Below are positions 9,657 through 17,755 of a stretch of 64,000 nt of DNA, in pieces. The translations under genes were made by a program, and so were the position numbers. The stretch comes from Porphyrobacter sp. HT-58-2 (GTDB lineage Bacteria; Pseudomonadota; Alphaproteobacteria; Sphingomonadales; Sphingomonadaceae): contig NZ_CP022600.1 in the NCBI RefSeq assembly GCF_002952215.1, positions 2,108,001-2,172,000 of the forward strand. Reading direction: 5' to 3'. The stretch's first letter is position 1; every line of letters begins with the position of its first letter. Below the pieces are notes generated by a model. The model did not search any database, was not told the DNA's origin, and saw only the letters and a program-made list of their open reading frames with translations.

Positions 9657-11753
9657 TTGTTCTCGAAAATCCTGATTGCCAACCGCGGCGAGATCGCCTG
9701 CCGGGTCATTACCACCGCGCGCAAAATGGGGATCAAGACCGTCGCGGTCTATTCCGATGCCGATGCTCGCGCGCCGTTTGTGGGACTCGCGGACGAGGCG
9801 GTGCATATCGGGCCGTCGCCTGCGGCGGAATCCTATCTTGTCGCCGACAAGATCATCGCCGCGTGCAAGCAGACCGGGGCTGAGGCCGTCCACCCGGGCT
9901 ATGGCTTCCTGTCGGAACGCACCTCCTTCGCCGAGGCGCTGGCGAAGGAAGGCATCGCGTTCATCGGGCCTCCCGTGGGTGCTATTGCCGCGATGGGGGA
10001 CAAGATCGAATCCAAAAAACTCGCCAAGGAAGCGGGCGTCAACGTCGTCCCCGGCTTCGTCGGCGAGATCGAGGATACCGAGCACGCGGTGCGCATCTCC
10101 AACGAGATCGGGTATCCGGTGATGATGAAGGCCAGCGCGGGGGGCGGGGGCAAGGGGATGCGCCTTGCCTATTCCGAAGCTGACGTGCGCGAGGGCTTTG
10201 AAAGCGTGAAGCGCGAGGGGCTGAACTCCTTCGGCGACGACCGCGTCTTCATCGAGAAGTTCATCCTCAACCCGCGCCACATCGAGATCCAGATTCTCGG
10301 CGACCAGCACGGCAACATCCTCTATCTGAACGAGCGCGAATGCTCGATTCAGCGCCGCCACCAGAAGGTGGTGGAGGAAGCGCCGTCGCCCTTCGTCACG
10401 CCGAAAATGCGCAAGGCCATGGGCGAGCAATGCGTCGCTCTGGCGCGCGCGGTGGGCTATTACAGCGCCGGCACGGTCGAGCTGATCGTCTCCGGCGCAG
10501 ACCCGACGGGGGAGAGCTTCTACTTCCTTGAAATGAACACCCGGCTTCAGGTGGAGCACCCCGTCACCGAGGCAATCACCGGCATCGACCTCGTCGAGCA
10601 GATGATCCGCGTCGCCGCCGGCGAAAAGCTCGGCATGACGCAGGACGACATCGGCATCGACGGCTGGGCGATCGAGAACCGCGTCTATGCCGAAGACCCC
10701 TATCGCGGCTTCCTGCCCTCCACCGGGCGGCTGGTGCATTATCAGCCGCCCAAGGCGAAATTCCGCCAAGGACCGTTCGCCTCGAGCGAAGTCGAGAGGC
10801 AGGAGAGCGGTGTCTCGACTTCGCTCGACACGAACGGAACTGGGTATATTCGCCTCGATGACGGCGTGTACGAAGGCGGCGAAGTGTCGCGCTTCTACGA
10901 TCCGATGATCGCCAAGCTGATCACCTGGGCCCCGACCCGCGATGAAGCCGCCGATTTGCAGATCGAGGCATTGGACAATTTCCGCATCAAGGGCCTCGGC
11001 CACAATGTCGATTTCCTCAGCGCGATCATGCAGCACCCGCGCTTCCGATCGGGCGAGCTGACGACGGGCTTTATCGCCGAGGAATATCCCGAAGGCTTCC
11101 ACGGCGCGGCGACCAGCGATGACATGAAGCGCATCCTCGCCGCCGTGTGCGCGGGCAATGAATTCACCCTGCAATCGCGCGCGCGGCGCATCTCGGGCCA
11201 GCTTGATGGCGATGACGGGCGCGAGGGCGTGCTGCGGGTGACGACCGATTGGCTGGTGAAGCTGGGCGATCAGCGCTTCGAAGTGATCCTTGCAGATGGC
11301 CACGCGATGGTGGACGGCGTGCGGATCGCAGGCACATGCAACTGGCGCCCCGGCATGGTGCAGGCCGAGGCCGTCGGCCGCGTGGGCGAAGGGCCGGAGC
11401 ACAAGCTCGGCCTGATTGTCGAGCGGCAGGGCAACCAGTGGAAGGTGACGACGCGCGGCGCTGCGCACACCGCGCTGGTCATCCCGCAGCGGCTGGCGCG
11501 GCATGAATCGCTGATGCTCGAGAAGGTGCCGCCCGATCTCTCCAAGCTGCTCATCTGTCCGATGCCGGGGATGCTGGTGAAGCTCCACGTCGCCGAGGGC
11601 GAGACCGTGCAGCCCGGCCAGCCCTTGGCGACGGTCGAGGCGATGAAGATGGAAAACATCCTGCGCGCCGAAAAGGAAGGCGTGATCGCCAAGATCAACG
11701 CCGCCGAAGGCGAGAGCCTCGCAGTCGATGCGGTGATTCTGGAACTGGAATAG
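9657..11753 (+). CDS. pccA: Propionyl-CoA carboxylase biotin-carboxylase/carrier (alpha) subunit
   Basis: The 698-residue protein carboxylates its own biotin with ATP and passes the CO2 to PccB. The biotin carboxylase half starts FSKILIANRGEIACRV. It has the ATP-grasp loop KASAGGGGKGMR and the catalytic region EMNTRLQVEHPVTE. The C-terminal carrier domain ends with VEAMKMENIL, where Lys664 would be biotinylated. The start is TTG 9657 after GGAGAGAGG. Residues 373-394 are an in-frame copy of a palindromic repeat, inserted just before DDGVYEGGEVSRFYDPM. Long palindromic-repeat insertion aside, the length and domains are normal. Confidence 0.96.
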   Translation: MFSKILIANRGEIACRVITTARKMGIKTVAVYSDADARAPFVGLADEAVHIGPSPAAESYLVADKIIAACKQTGAEAVHPGYGFLSERTSFAEALAKEGIAFIGPPVGAIAAMGDKIESKKLAKEAGVNVVPGFVGEIEDTEHAVRISNEIGYPVMMKASAGGGGKGMRLAYSEADVREGFESVKREGLNSFGDDRVFIEKFILNPRHIEIQILGDQHGNILYLNERECSIQRRHQKVVEEAPSPFVTPKMRKAMGEQCVALARAVGYYSAGTVELIVSGADPTGESFYFLEMNTRLQVEHPVTEAITGIDLVEQMIRVAAGEKLGMTQDDIGIDGWAIENRVYAEDPYRGFLPSTGRLVHYQPPKAKFRQGPFASSEVERQESGVSTSLDTNGTGYIRLDDGVYEGGEVSRFYDPMIAKLITWAPTRDEAADLQIEALDNFRIKGLGHNVDFLSAIMQHPRFRSGELTTGFIAEEYPEGFHGAATSDDMKRILAAVCAGNEFTLQSRARRISGQLDGDDGREGVLRVTTDWLVKLGDQRFEVILADGHAMVDGVRIAGTCNWRPGMVQAEAVGRVGEGPEHKLGLIVERQGNQWKVTTRGAAHTALVIPQRLARHESLMLEKVPPDLSKLLICPMPGMLVKLHVAEGETVQPGQPLATVEAMKMENILRAEKEGVIAKINAAEGESLAVDAVILELE
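10773..10837. repeat. Palindromic repeat inserted in frame within pccA
   Basis: The 65-bp element has two 28-base arms (from CCGTTCGCCTCGAGCG to GACACGAACGG at the right end) that are inverted copies with about 24 of 28 positions matching. The right arm is identical to that of the repeat at 5310-5390. It is read as PFASSEVERQESGVSTSLD plus a few residues in a surface-loop position of the biotin carboxylase C-domain, and it keeps the frame. Confidence 0.85.
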
Positions 11754-11930
11754 GGCGCTTTCCTACCTGCCAGCGGAAGGGCAGGATGCAGGGAATGACA
11801 GAAGTCGCCGCAAAAGCACGCGGAGAATTCTGTATATCACTGTAATAAAAGGAAAATGTGATAATTCCAGGCGGGTTTAGGTGCGGTTTAGCCCCGTGCA
11901 GGCCCGGTTTTGAGGGGGCTTAGACCCCCT

Positions 11931-13076
11931 CTAGACCGCTCCAGACCCCGCCTTGCCCGCCGCCAGCTCTGCGTCAAGAAACGCTGCAATGTCAGAAAGA
12001 TCAACGTCGCGCGCGACATAGGCCTCGCCAAGCGCCTTGAGCAGCAGGAAGGGCAGGGTGGTGCCTTCGGCCTTCTTGTCGTGGCGCATGTGATCCACCA
12101 GCGCCGCGCCGTTGCAGGCAAGGCCGAGTGCGGCGATTTCCGACGGCAGGCCCGCTGCCGCAATCGCACGGGCAGCCCGGGCGGCATCGTCTGCCGAAAG
12201 CTCCCCCCGCCGCGCGGAATAGCGCGCCGCCAGCACCATGCCGAGCGCCACCGCCTCTCCGTGCAGCAACCGGTCGGAAAAGCCCGTCTCTGCCTCCAGC
12301 GCATGGCCGAAGGTGTGGCCGAGGTTGAGGAGCGCACGGCGGTCGAGAGTCTCGCGCTCATCCTCGGCGACGATCCGCGCCTTCATCGCGATGCTGCTGG
12401 CGATGGCGTGTTCAAGCGCGGCGGGTTCGCGTGCTAGCACCTTCTCGCCGTTCGCTTCCAGCCACGCGAAAAACGCCGCATCACCGAGCAGGCCATATTT
12501 CAGCACCTCGGCATAACCGGCGCGCATTTCCCTGTCTGGCAGGGTGGCGAGCACCAGCGGGTCGATCAGCACCAGCGAAGGCTGATGGAAGGCGCCGATC
12601 AGGTTTTTGCCCGCCGCGGTGTTGATCGCGGTTTTGCCGCCGACCGAACTGTCGACCTGCGCCAGCAATGTCGTCGGGATCTGCACAAAGCCTACCCCGC
12701 GCTTCAGAATCGCGCAGGCAAAGCCGACGAGATCGCCGACCACACCGCCGCCCAGGGCAAAGACGTGATCCTTGCGGGTGACGCCCAGCGCCAGCAGCCA
12801 GTCGCACAGGCGTTCCAACACGCGCCATGTCTTGGCGTCCTCGCCCGGTTCGACCACGAACCATTCGGCCTTGATGCCTGCCGAAGCGAGCCGGTCATTC
12901 AGATCGCCGGCAAAGATGGCGTGGGTGTTGGTATCCGCGACAAAGGGGACAGCCCGACCGGTGCGGTTATAGGGCGCAAGATAGGGCTCGGCACGGCTGG
13001 CGATATGGTCGAGCAATCCCTGCTCGATCACCACCTCGTAAGCACGCCCGGCCAGAGCAACGGGAATTACAGCCAT
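11931..13076 (-). CDS. aroB: 3-dehydroquinate synthase
   Basis: This second enzyme of the shikimate pathway cyclises DAHP to 3-dehydroquinate using NAD and zinc. The 381-residue protein has the NAD-binding DHVFALGGGVVGDLVGF, QIPTTLLAQVDSSVGGK, and the zinc-site segments EVLKYGLL, NLGHTFGHALE and HGEAVALGM. Its ATG overlaps the end of aroK by 10 bases, so the two form an operon. The 177 bases between pccA and this gene (11754-11930) carry no gene that I can see. Confidence 0.97.
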   Translation of the reverse strand: MAVIPVALAGRAYEVVIEQGLLDHIASRAEPYLAPYNRTGRAVPFVADTNTHAIFAGDLNDRLASAGIKAEWFVVEPGEDAKTWRVLERLCDWLLALGVTRKDHVFALGGGVVGDLVGFACAILKRGVGFVQIPTTLLAQVDSSVGGKTAINTAAGKNLIGAFHQPSLVLIDPLVLATLPDREMRAGYAEVLKYGLLGDAAFFAWLEANGEKVLAREPAALEHAIASSIAMKARIVAEDERETLDRRALLNLGHTFGHALEAETGFSDRLLHGEAVALGMVLAARYSARRGELSADDAARAARAIAAAGLPSEIAALGLACNGAALVDHMRHDKKAEGTTLPFLLLKALGEAYVARDVDLSDIAAFLDAELAAGKAGSGAV

Positions 13077-13636
13077 TTGTCTATCGCCTCGATAATGGCG
13101 CGGGCAGTGTCGGCATGGGGGCCGTTCTCGCTGACCACGCGAATATGCGCCTCGCCGTAGAAGGGTTCACGCTCGGCCGCCAGTCGGGTGAGGATCTGCT
13201 TGGGATCGCCCTGCTTCAAAAGCGGGCGATTGCCGCGCCGCGCGGTGCGCTCCACCAGCGTGTCGATGTCGCAATCGATCCACACCGCGATGCCTTTCTC
13301 CAGTACCGCCGCGCGCGTCTGCGGGTCGACGAAAGCCCCGCCCCCGGTGGCGATGACCCCGTGGCCTTCATCGATCAGGCGGGCGATGACGCGGCGTTCT
13401 CCGTCGCGGAAATGGGCCTCGCCGAAGGTTTCGAAGATTTCCGGGATGGAACGCTGGGCGGCCTCGGCGATGGCATCGTCGGCATCCACGAAATCGCGCC
13501 CGAGCATCGCGGCAAGCTTGCGCCCGACGGTGGACTTTCCCACGCCCATAAGGCCCACCAGCACAATCGGCCGGTCAATGCGCGCCGCGATGGCGGACAG
13601 CGCCTGGGGATGGGTGGACGGTTTTTCAGCGGACAT
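13067..13636 (-). CDS. aroK: Shikimate kinase
   Basis: The 189-residue protein phosphorylates shikimate. It has the Walker A loop GLMGVGKSTVGR, the shikimate-binding FVDADDAIAE and RDGERRVIA, and GVIATGGGAFVD. The N-terminal extension of about 20 residues before the P-loop is common in alphaproteobacteria. Start ATG 13636 is chosen by family length; a much longer open frame upstream is antisense to another gene. It is the first gene of aroK-aroB and diverges from the small ORF at 13675. Confidence 0.96.
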   Translation of the reverse strand: MSAEKPSTHPQALSAIAARIDRPIVLVGLMGVGKSTVGRKLAAMLGRDFVDADDAIAEAAQRSIPEIFETFGEAHFRDGERRVIARLIDEGHGVIATGGGAFVDPQTRAAVLEKGIAVWIDCDIDTLVERTARRGNRPLLKQGDPKQILTRLAAEREPFYGEAHIRVVSENGPHADTARAIIEAIDKWL

Positions 13637-13674
13637 TGCCGCTTGGCCTATAGATGGGCTAGGACGCGCGCAAT

Positions 13675-13875
13675 ATGCCAAACCTGCGGTCCAAGTCGCT
13701 CTCCTCGTCCGGTTTCGAACCTGCCCGCTCTGCCGGGCAGCGCGGGTTGCCGCAATGGGCGGCAGCGACGGCTGTGGTCGTCGGCGGATTGCTGGCGCTG
13801 GCGTGGATTGATGGCGGAGAGGAGCCGCTTCGCCCGATTGCCGAAGATGTGGCCCTGCCGGAGCAGCCGCAATGA
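13675..13875 (+). CDS. Small single-span membrane protein
   Basis: A 66-residue frame contains one hydrophobic segment (AAATAVVVGGLLALAWI, about residues 29-45) after a polar, basic N-terminus. The remainder is short and acidic. It ends by overlapping the ATG of the following 642-residue gene by 4 bases, so the two are probably translated together. No family is recognised. Confidence 0.55.
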   Translation: MPNLRSKSLSSSGFEPARSAGQRGLPQWAAATAVVVGGLLALAWIDGGEEPLRPIAEDVALPEQPQ

Positions 13876-15800
13876 TCCGTCGGGCAGGATGGGGCATCAG
13901 CGTTCTCGCGCTCGGGATCGCCGGAGCGCTGGGCGGTGCGGGGCTGGCGAGCCTGGCAGGGGCGCAGAGCCAGCCCGAATCACTGCTGCCGCCGGGTTTT
14001 GACGATCCCGCGCCTGCGCCGACACCGCGGCAAAGCCCGACGCCCTCGACCACGCCTGCGCCGCGCCCTGTTCCCGGAGCGTCCGCGCCGCTGCCAGCGG
14101 GGCAGCCGGGCGCTGCACCATACGTGCCGCCGGCAGCCGTCGATCCGGCGAGCCTCCCTCCGCTGCCGGGAATTTCCCGCGATGAGTTGGCCCGCCTGCC
14201 GAGCCTCGAAAAGCTGGAGGCGATGTCGACCGACGAGCTCGACAAGCTTCTTGGCCTCAAGCCCAAGACCGATATGCCGCCCGGTGCCCGCAGGGCGCTG
14301 ACGCGGGTTGGTGTTTTGGCGGCGGATGAAGGCGGCCTGCCGCCGGTTTCGCTGGCGAACCAGCCCGAGGCGCTAGTGCGCGCGGTGCTGGCCGGGACGC
14401 GCGGGCCGATGGTTTCGCGCTGGGGTCACATCCTGATGCGCCGCGCGCTGGCGAGCCGCCTTGCTGCGCCGCTCGGGATGGATCCGATGGAGTTTGCCGC
14501 CCTGCGCGTGGCGGTGCTCAACGGGATGGGCGAATATGCCATCGCGCGCGCCGTGGTGCAGGATGTCGATACGGCCAACTGGTCGCCCGGTCTGACCGAT
14601 GCGGCGCTGACCGCCTATCTTGCCAGCGGCGACATCACCGGGGCTTGTCCCGCCGTGCGCCTGCAGGGCTCGGCGCGCGAGGATGCCGAGTGGCAGATGT
14701 GGCAGGCGATCTGCAATGCCTATGCAGGGGAAACCGCGCTTGCTGCGGCGCAGCTTGACCGTGCGCTTGGCCGGGGGATTGCGCCGCGGATCGACGTGCT
14801 GCTCGCCCGCCGCTTTGCAGGTGCCGCCGGACGCGGACAACGCGCGGTCGAGATCGAGTGGAAGGATGTCGAGGAACTGAACCCCTGGCGGTTCGGGCTT
14901 GCCACGGCGCTGGGCGAGCCGGTTCCCGAAGGGCTGATGGACGGCGCACTGAAAGCGCGAGGCGGGGCCTATTATGCCCGCGTGGGCGCGCTTCTGCCGA
15001 TGCTGCCTGCGCTTCAGCGCGCACCCTATGCCGGGCGGGCGGGGCGCGAAGGGATACTGTCGGCGAGCGCGATGGTTGATCTCTATTCGGAAGTCTACGC
15101 CGACCCGGCGGCGGCTGGTGATCCGCAGACCCATGCCGCGACATTGCGCGATGCCTATATTGCCGCTGATCCGGCCGCGCGCATTGCGGCAATGGAGCGG
15201 TTGTGGGCAGCCGGCGCTCAGCTTGGCGGAGGGGATGGCTATGGCGCGCGGGTGCTGACCGCCTACGCTGCCGCACGCATTCCGGCGCGCGAGGCCCATG
15301 CCGGGGTCGCTGGTGATCTGATCGCGGCGATGCTGGCCGCAGGGCTCGATGCCAATGCCGCACGCTGGTCTGGCGTCGTCAAGGAAGGCTCGCTTGGCTG
15401 GGCGCTGATTGCGGTGGCCGCGCCGGGGGCAGGCACGGCGGGGCAGGACGCGGTGCAGAGCTTCATCAGCGATGATGACAGCGATGATGCCCGCAAGTCC
15501 GCCTTCCTCGTCGCAGGTCTTGCCGGGCTCGGTCGCCTGAGTGCCAGCAATGCCGCTGCGCTTTCAGGGGATCTCGGCGTCGATCTGTCGCGCCAGACTC
15601 GCTGGAGCCGCACCATCGACCGCGCGGCAGAGGTCGGCAATCCGGCGTTGGTGGTATTGCTCGCAGGGCTCGGGATGCAGGGGACGAGCTGGGAGCAGAT
15701 GACCCCGCTGCACCTCTATCACATCACCGCCGCACTGACCCGTGTCGGCCTTGAGGCCGAGGCCCGGATGATCGCCGCCGAGGCGGTCGCGCGCGGGTAA
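13872..15800 (+). CDS. Exported protein of unknown function, alanine-rich helical repeats
   Basis: The 642-residue product has a signal peptide at about residues 1-32 (ISVLALGIAGALGGAGLASL then AGAQS). A Pro-rich linker of about 60 residues follows. The rest is a long Ala-rich domain of amphipathic helices, consistent with an alpha-solenoid or TPR-like fold. It would act in the periplasm. I do not recognise a named family. It is coupled to the 66-residue membrane protein upstream and is followed after 8 bases by xerD, so it is likely co-transcribed with a recombinase of unrelated function. Confidence 0.8.
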   Translation: MIRRAGWGISVLALGIAGALGGAGLASLAGAQSQPESLLPPGFDDPAPAPTPRQSPTPSTTPAPRPVPGASAPLPAGQPGAAPYVPPAAVDPASLPPLPGISRDELARLPSLEKLEAMSTDELDKLLGLKPKTDMPPGARRALTRVGVLAADEGGLPPVSLANQPEALVRAVLAGTRGPMVSRWGHILMRRALASRLAAPLGMDPMEFAALRVAVLNGMGEYAIARAVVQDVDTANWSPGLTDAALTAYLASGDITGACPAVRLQGSAREDAEWQMWQAICNAYAGETALAAAQLDRALGRGIAPRIDVLLARRFAGAAGRGQRAVEIEWKDVEELNPWRFGLATALGEPVPEGLMDGALKARGGAYYARVGALLPMLPALQRAPYAGRAGREGILSASAMVDLYSEVYADPAAAGDPQTHAATLRDAYIAADPAARIAAMERLWAAGAQLGGGDGYGARVLTAYAAARIPAREAHAGVAGDLIAAMLAAGLDANAARWSGVVKEGSLGWALIAVAAPGAGTAGQDAVQSFISDDDSDDARKSAFLVAGLAGLGRLSASNAAALSGDLGVDLSRQTRWSRTIDRAAEVGNPALVVLLAGLGMQGTSWEQMTPLHLYHITAALTRVGLEAEARMIAAEAVARG

Positions 15801-15808
15801 GGCGCGCT

Positions 15809-16696
15809 GTGTCGGCCGCGACCGACGCCTTCCTCGCCATGCTCGCTGCCGAGCGCGGGGCGGCGCGCAATACGCTGGCCGCCTATGCCCGCGATCTTGC
15901 GCAGGCCGAGGAAGCGATCGGTGATCTGGCAGTGGCAGAGCGTGACGCGGTGGCCGGACTGGCGGGCAAGTGGGCCGCGCTCGCCCCGGCAAGTGTTGCC
16001 CGCAAGGCTTCGGCGCTCAGGCAGTTTTTCGGCTTTGCGATCGACGAGGGCTGGCGTCAGGACGATCCCTCGGCGGCGCTGCCTGCGCCCCGTGCGCGCC
16101 GCCCGCTGCCCAAGGTGCTTGGCCACGATCAGATCGCCGCTCTTTTCACTCGCGCCGAGGCGGAAGCGGCGGGGGGTGAACCCAAGGCGGTGCGGCTGCT
16201 GGCGCTGATCGAACTGCTCTATGGATCGGGCCTGCGCGCCACCGAACTGGTCAGCCTGCCGCTCTCAGCGGTGCCGCGCGATGCTCCGTTCCTGACGGTG
16301 ACGGGCAAGGGCGGGGCAAGTCGCATGGTACCGGTTGGCGCACGGGCGCTGGAGGCGCTGGGACGCTGGCTGGCGCTGCGCCCGCAAGTGCCGCCGTCGC
16401 GTTATCTGTTCCCATCGGCCAAGGGTGGGCATTTCAGCCGGGTGCGCCTGTTCCAGCTCATCAAGGCACTGGCAGCGCGGGCCGGAATCGATCCGGCGAT
16501 CATCAGCCCGCATGTCCTGCGCCATGCCTTTGCGACACACCTTCTGGAAGGCGGGGCTGACTTGCGCGTGCTTCAGACGCTGCTCGGTCATGCCGATATC
16601 GCGACCACCCAGATCTATACCCATGTTGATAGCGCGCGCCTTGTTGCCCTCGTCAATTCCCGTCACCCGCTTGCAACCCGGACAACATCAGACTAG
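15809..16696 (+). CDS. xerD: Tyrosine recombinase XerD
   Basis: The 295-residue protein has an N-terminal SAM-like core-binding domain and a C-terminal catalytic domain. The catalytic set is visible: Arg in YGSGLRATELV, a Lys in TGKGGASR, HVLRHAFATHLL (H-x-x-R), His in LLGHADIATTQIYTHV and the nucleophilic Tyr in the same motif. Xer enzymes resolve chromosome dimers at dif with a partner recombinase. XerD is preferred over XerC because the gene precedes accA near aroK-aroB, an order I recall from other alphaproteobacteria. Start is GTG 15809. Confidence 0.88.
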   Translation: MSAATDAFLAMLAAERGAARNTLAAYARDLAQAEEAIGDLAVAERDAVAGLAGKWAALAPASVARKASALRQFFGFAIDEGWRQDDPSAALPAPRARRPLPKVLGHDQIAALFTRAEAEAAGGEPKAVRLLALIELLYGSGLRATELVSLPLSAVPRDAPFLTVTGKGGASRMVPVGARALEALGRWLALRPQVPPSRYLFPSAKGGHFSRVRLFQLIKALAARAGIDPAIISPHVLRHAFATHLLEGGADLRVLQTLLGHADIATTQIYTHVDSARLVALVNSRHPLATRTTSD

Positions 16697-16705
16697 CGCC
16701 GACCG

Positions 16706-17650
16706 ATGATTTCCTACCTCGATTTCGAGAAGCCGATCGCACAGCTGGAAGAACGCATCGCCCAGTTGCGTAGCGTCAACGCCCTGCATGATGTCGATGT
16801 CGCGCAAGAGATTGTCCGGCTCGAAGCCAAGAGCACCGAGCTTTTGGCCAGCACCTACGCCTCGCTCACGCCGTGGCAGAAGACGCAGGTCGCGCGCCAT
16901 CCGCAAAGGCCGCATTTCCGCGATTATGTCGCCCATGCCTTCAGCGAATTTGTGCCGTTGGGCGGTGACAGGCTCTATGCCGACGATCTGGCCATCATGG
17001 GTGGTTTTGCGCGGCTGAACGGTCGGCGCGTGATGCTGATCGGCCATGAGAAAGGCCACGACACGCAAAGCCGCATCCGCCACAATTTCGGCATGGGCAA
17101 GCCCGAAGGGTATCGCAAGGCAATCCGCCTGATGGAACTGGCAAGCCGATTCGGCCTGCCGGTGGTGACGCTGGTAGATACATCCGGTGCTTTTCCGGGG
17201 ATCGAGGCTGAGGAACGCGGCCAGGCCGAAGCTATCGCCCGCGCAACCGAGGCCTGTCTCGCGCTGCAAGTGCCGATGGTTGCCGCAATCGTGGGCGAAG
17301 GCGGATCGGGCGGCGCCGTGGCGCTTGCCTCGGCCAACCGTGTGCTGATGATGGAGCACGCGGTCTATTCGGTTATCAGCCCGGAAGGTTGCGCCTCGAT
17401 CCTGTGGCGCACCTCGGAAAAGGCACCGGATGCAGCGCAAGCGATGAAGGTGACGGCGCAGGATCTCAAGCGCATCCATGTGATTGACCGCATCGTGAAA
17501 GAGCCGGTGGGCGGAGCGCACCGCGATTCCGTTGCAGCGGCGCGGATGCTGGGAGCTGCCTTGACCGAGGAAGTGGACCTGCTTGCGGGCCAGACAGCGG
17601 CGGAACTGGTGGCCGGGCGCGAAGAACGCTTTCTCGCCATTGGCGGTTAG
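16706..17650 (+). CDS. accA: Acetyl-CoA carboxylase carboxyltransferase subunit alpha
   Basis: The 314-residue protein is the alpha subunit of the carboxyltransferase making malonyl-CoA for fatty acid synthesis. It starts MISYLDFEKPIAQLEERI. It has the family segments GHEKGHDTQSRIRHNFGM, VDTSGAFPGIEAEERGQ, GEGGSGGAVALA and SPEGCASILWR. It lies 9 bases after xerD, so it is probably in the same transcript. This is distinct from the propionyl-CoA enzyme encoded at 2-11 kb. Confidence 0.97.
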   Translation: MISYLDFEKPIAQLEERIAQLRSVNALHDVDVAQEIVRLEAKSTELLASTYASLTPWQKTQVARHPQRPHFRDYVAHAFSEFVPLGGDRLYADDLAIMGGFARLNGRRVMLIGHEKGHDTQSRIRHNFGMGKPEGYRKAIRLMELASRFGLPVVTLVDTSGAFPGIEAEERGQAEAIARATEACLALQVPMVAAIVGEGGSGGAVALASANRVLMMEHAVYSVISPEGCASILWRTSEKAPDAAQAMKVTAQDLKRIHVIDRIVKEPVGGAHRDSVAAARMLGAALTEEVDLLAGQTAAELVAGREERFLAIGG

Positions 17651-17755
17651 GGTGCGACGGGCCATCGCGAGTTAAGCTTTCGTTTGCCAAGACTTTCCGG
17701 CGCGCCGCTTTCCCGATAGGCTGGGAATTCGAATGGCGGCGGAAAGGGACGGATC

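Noticed and set aside
11754-11930. Possible small RNA or promoter in the gap between pccA and aroB
   Set aside because: AT-rich around 11830-11865 but with no clear promoter, ORF or terminator on either strand.
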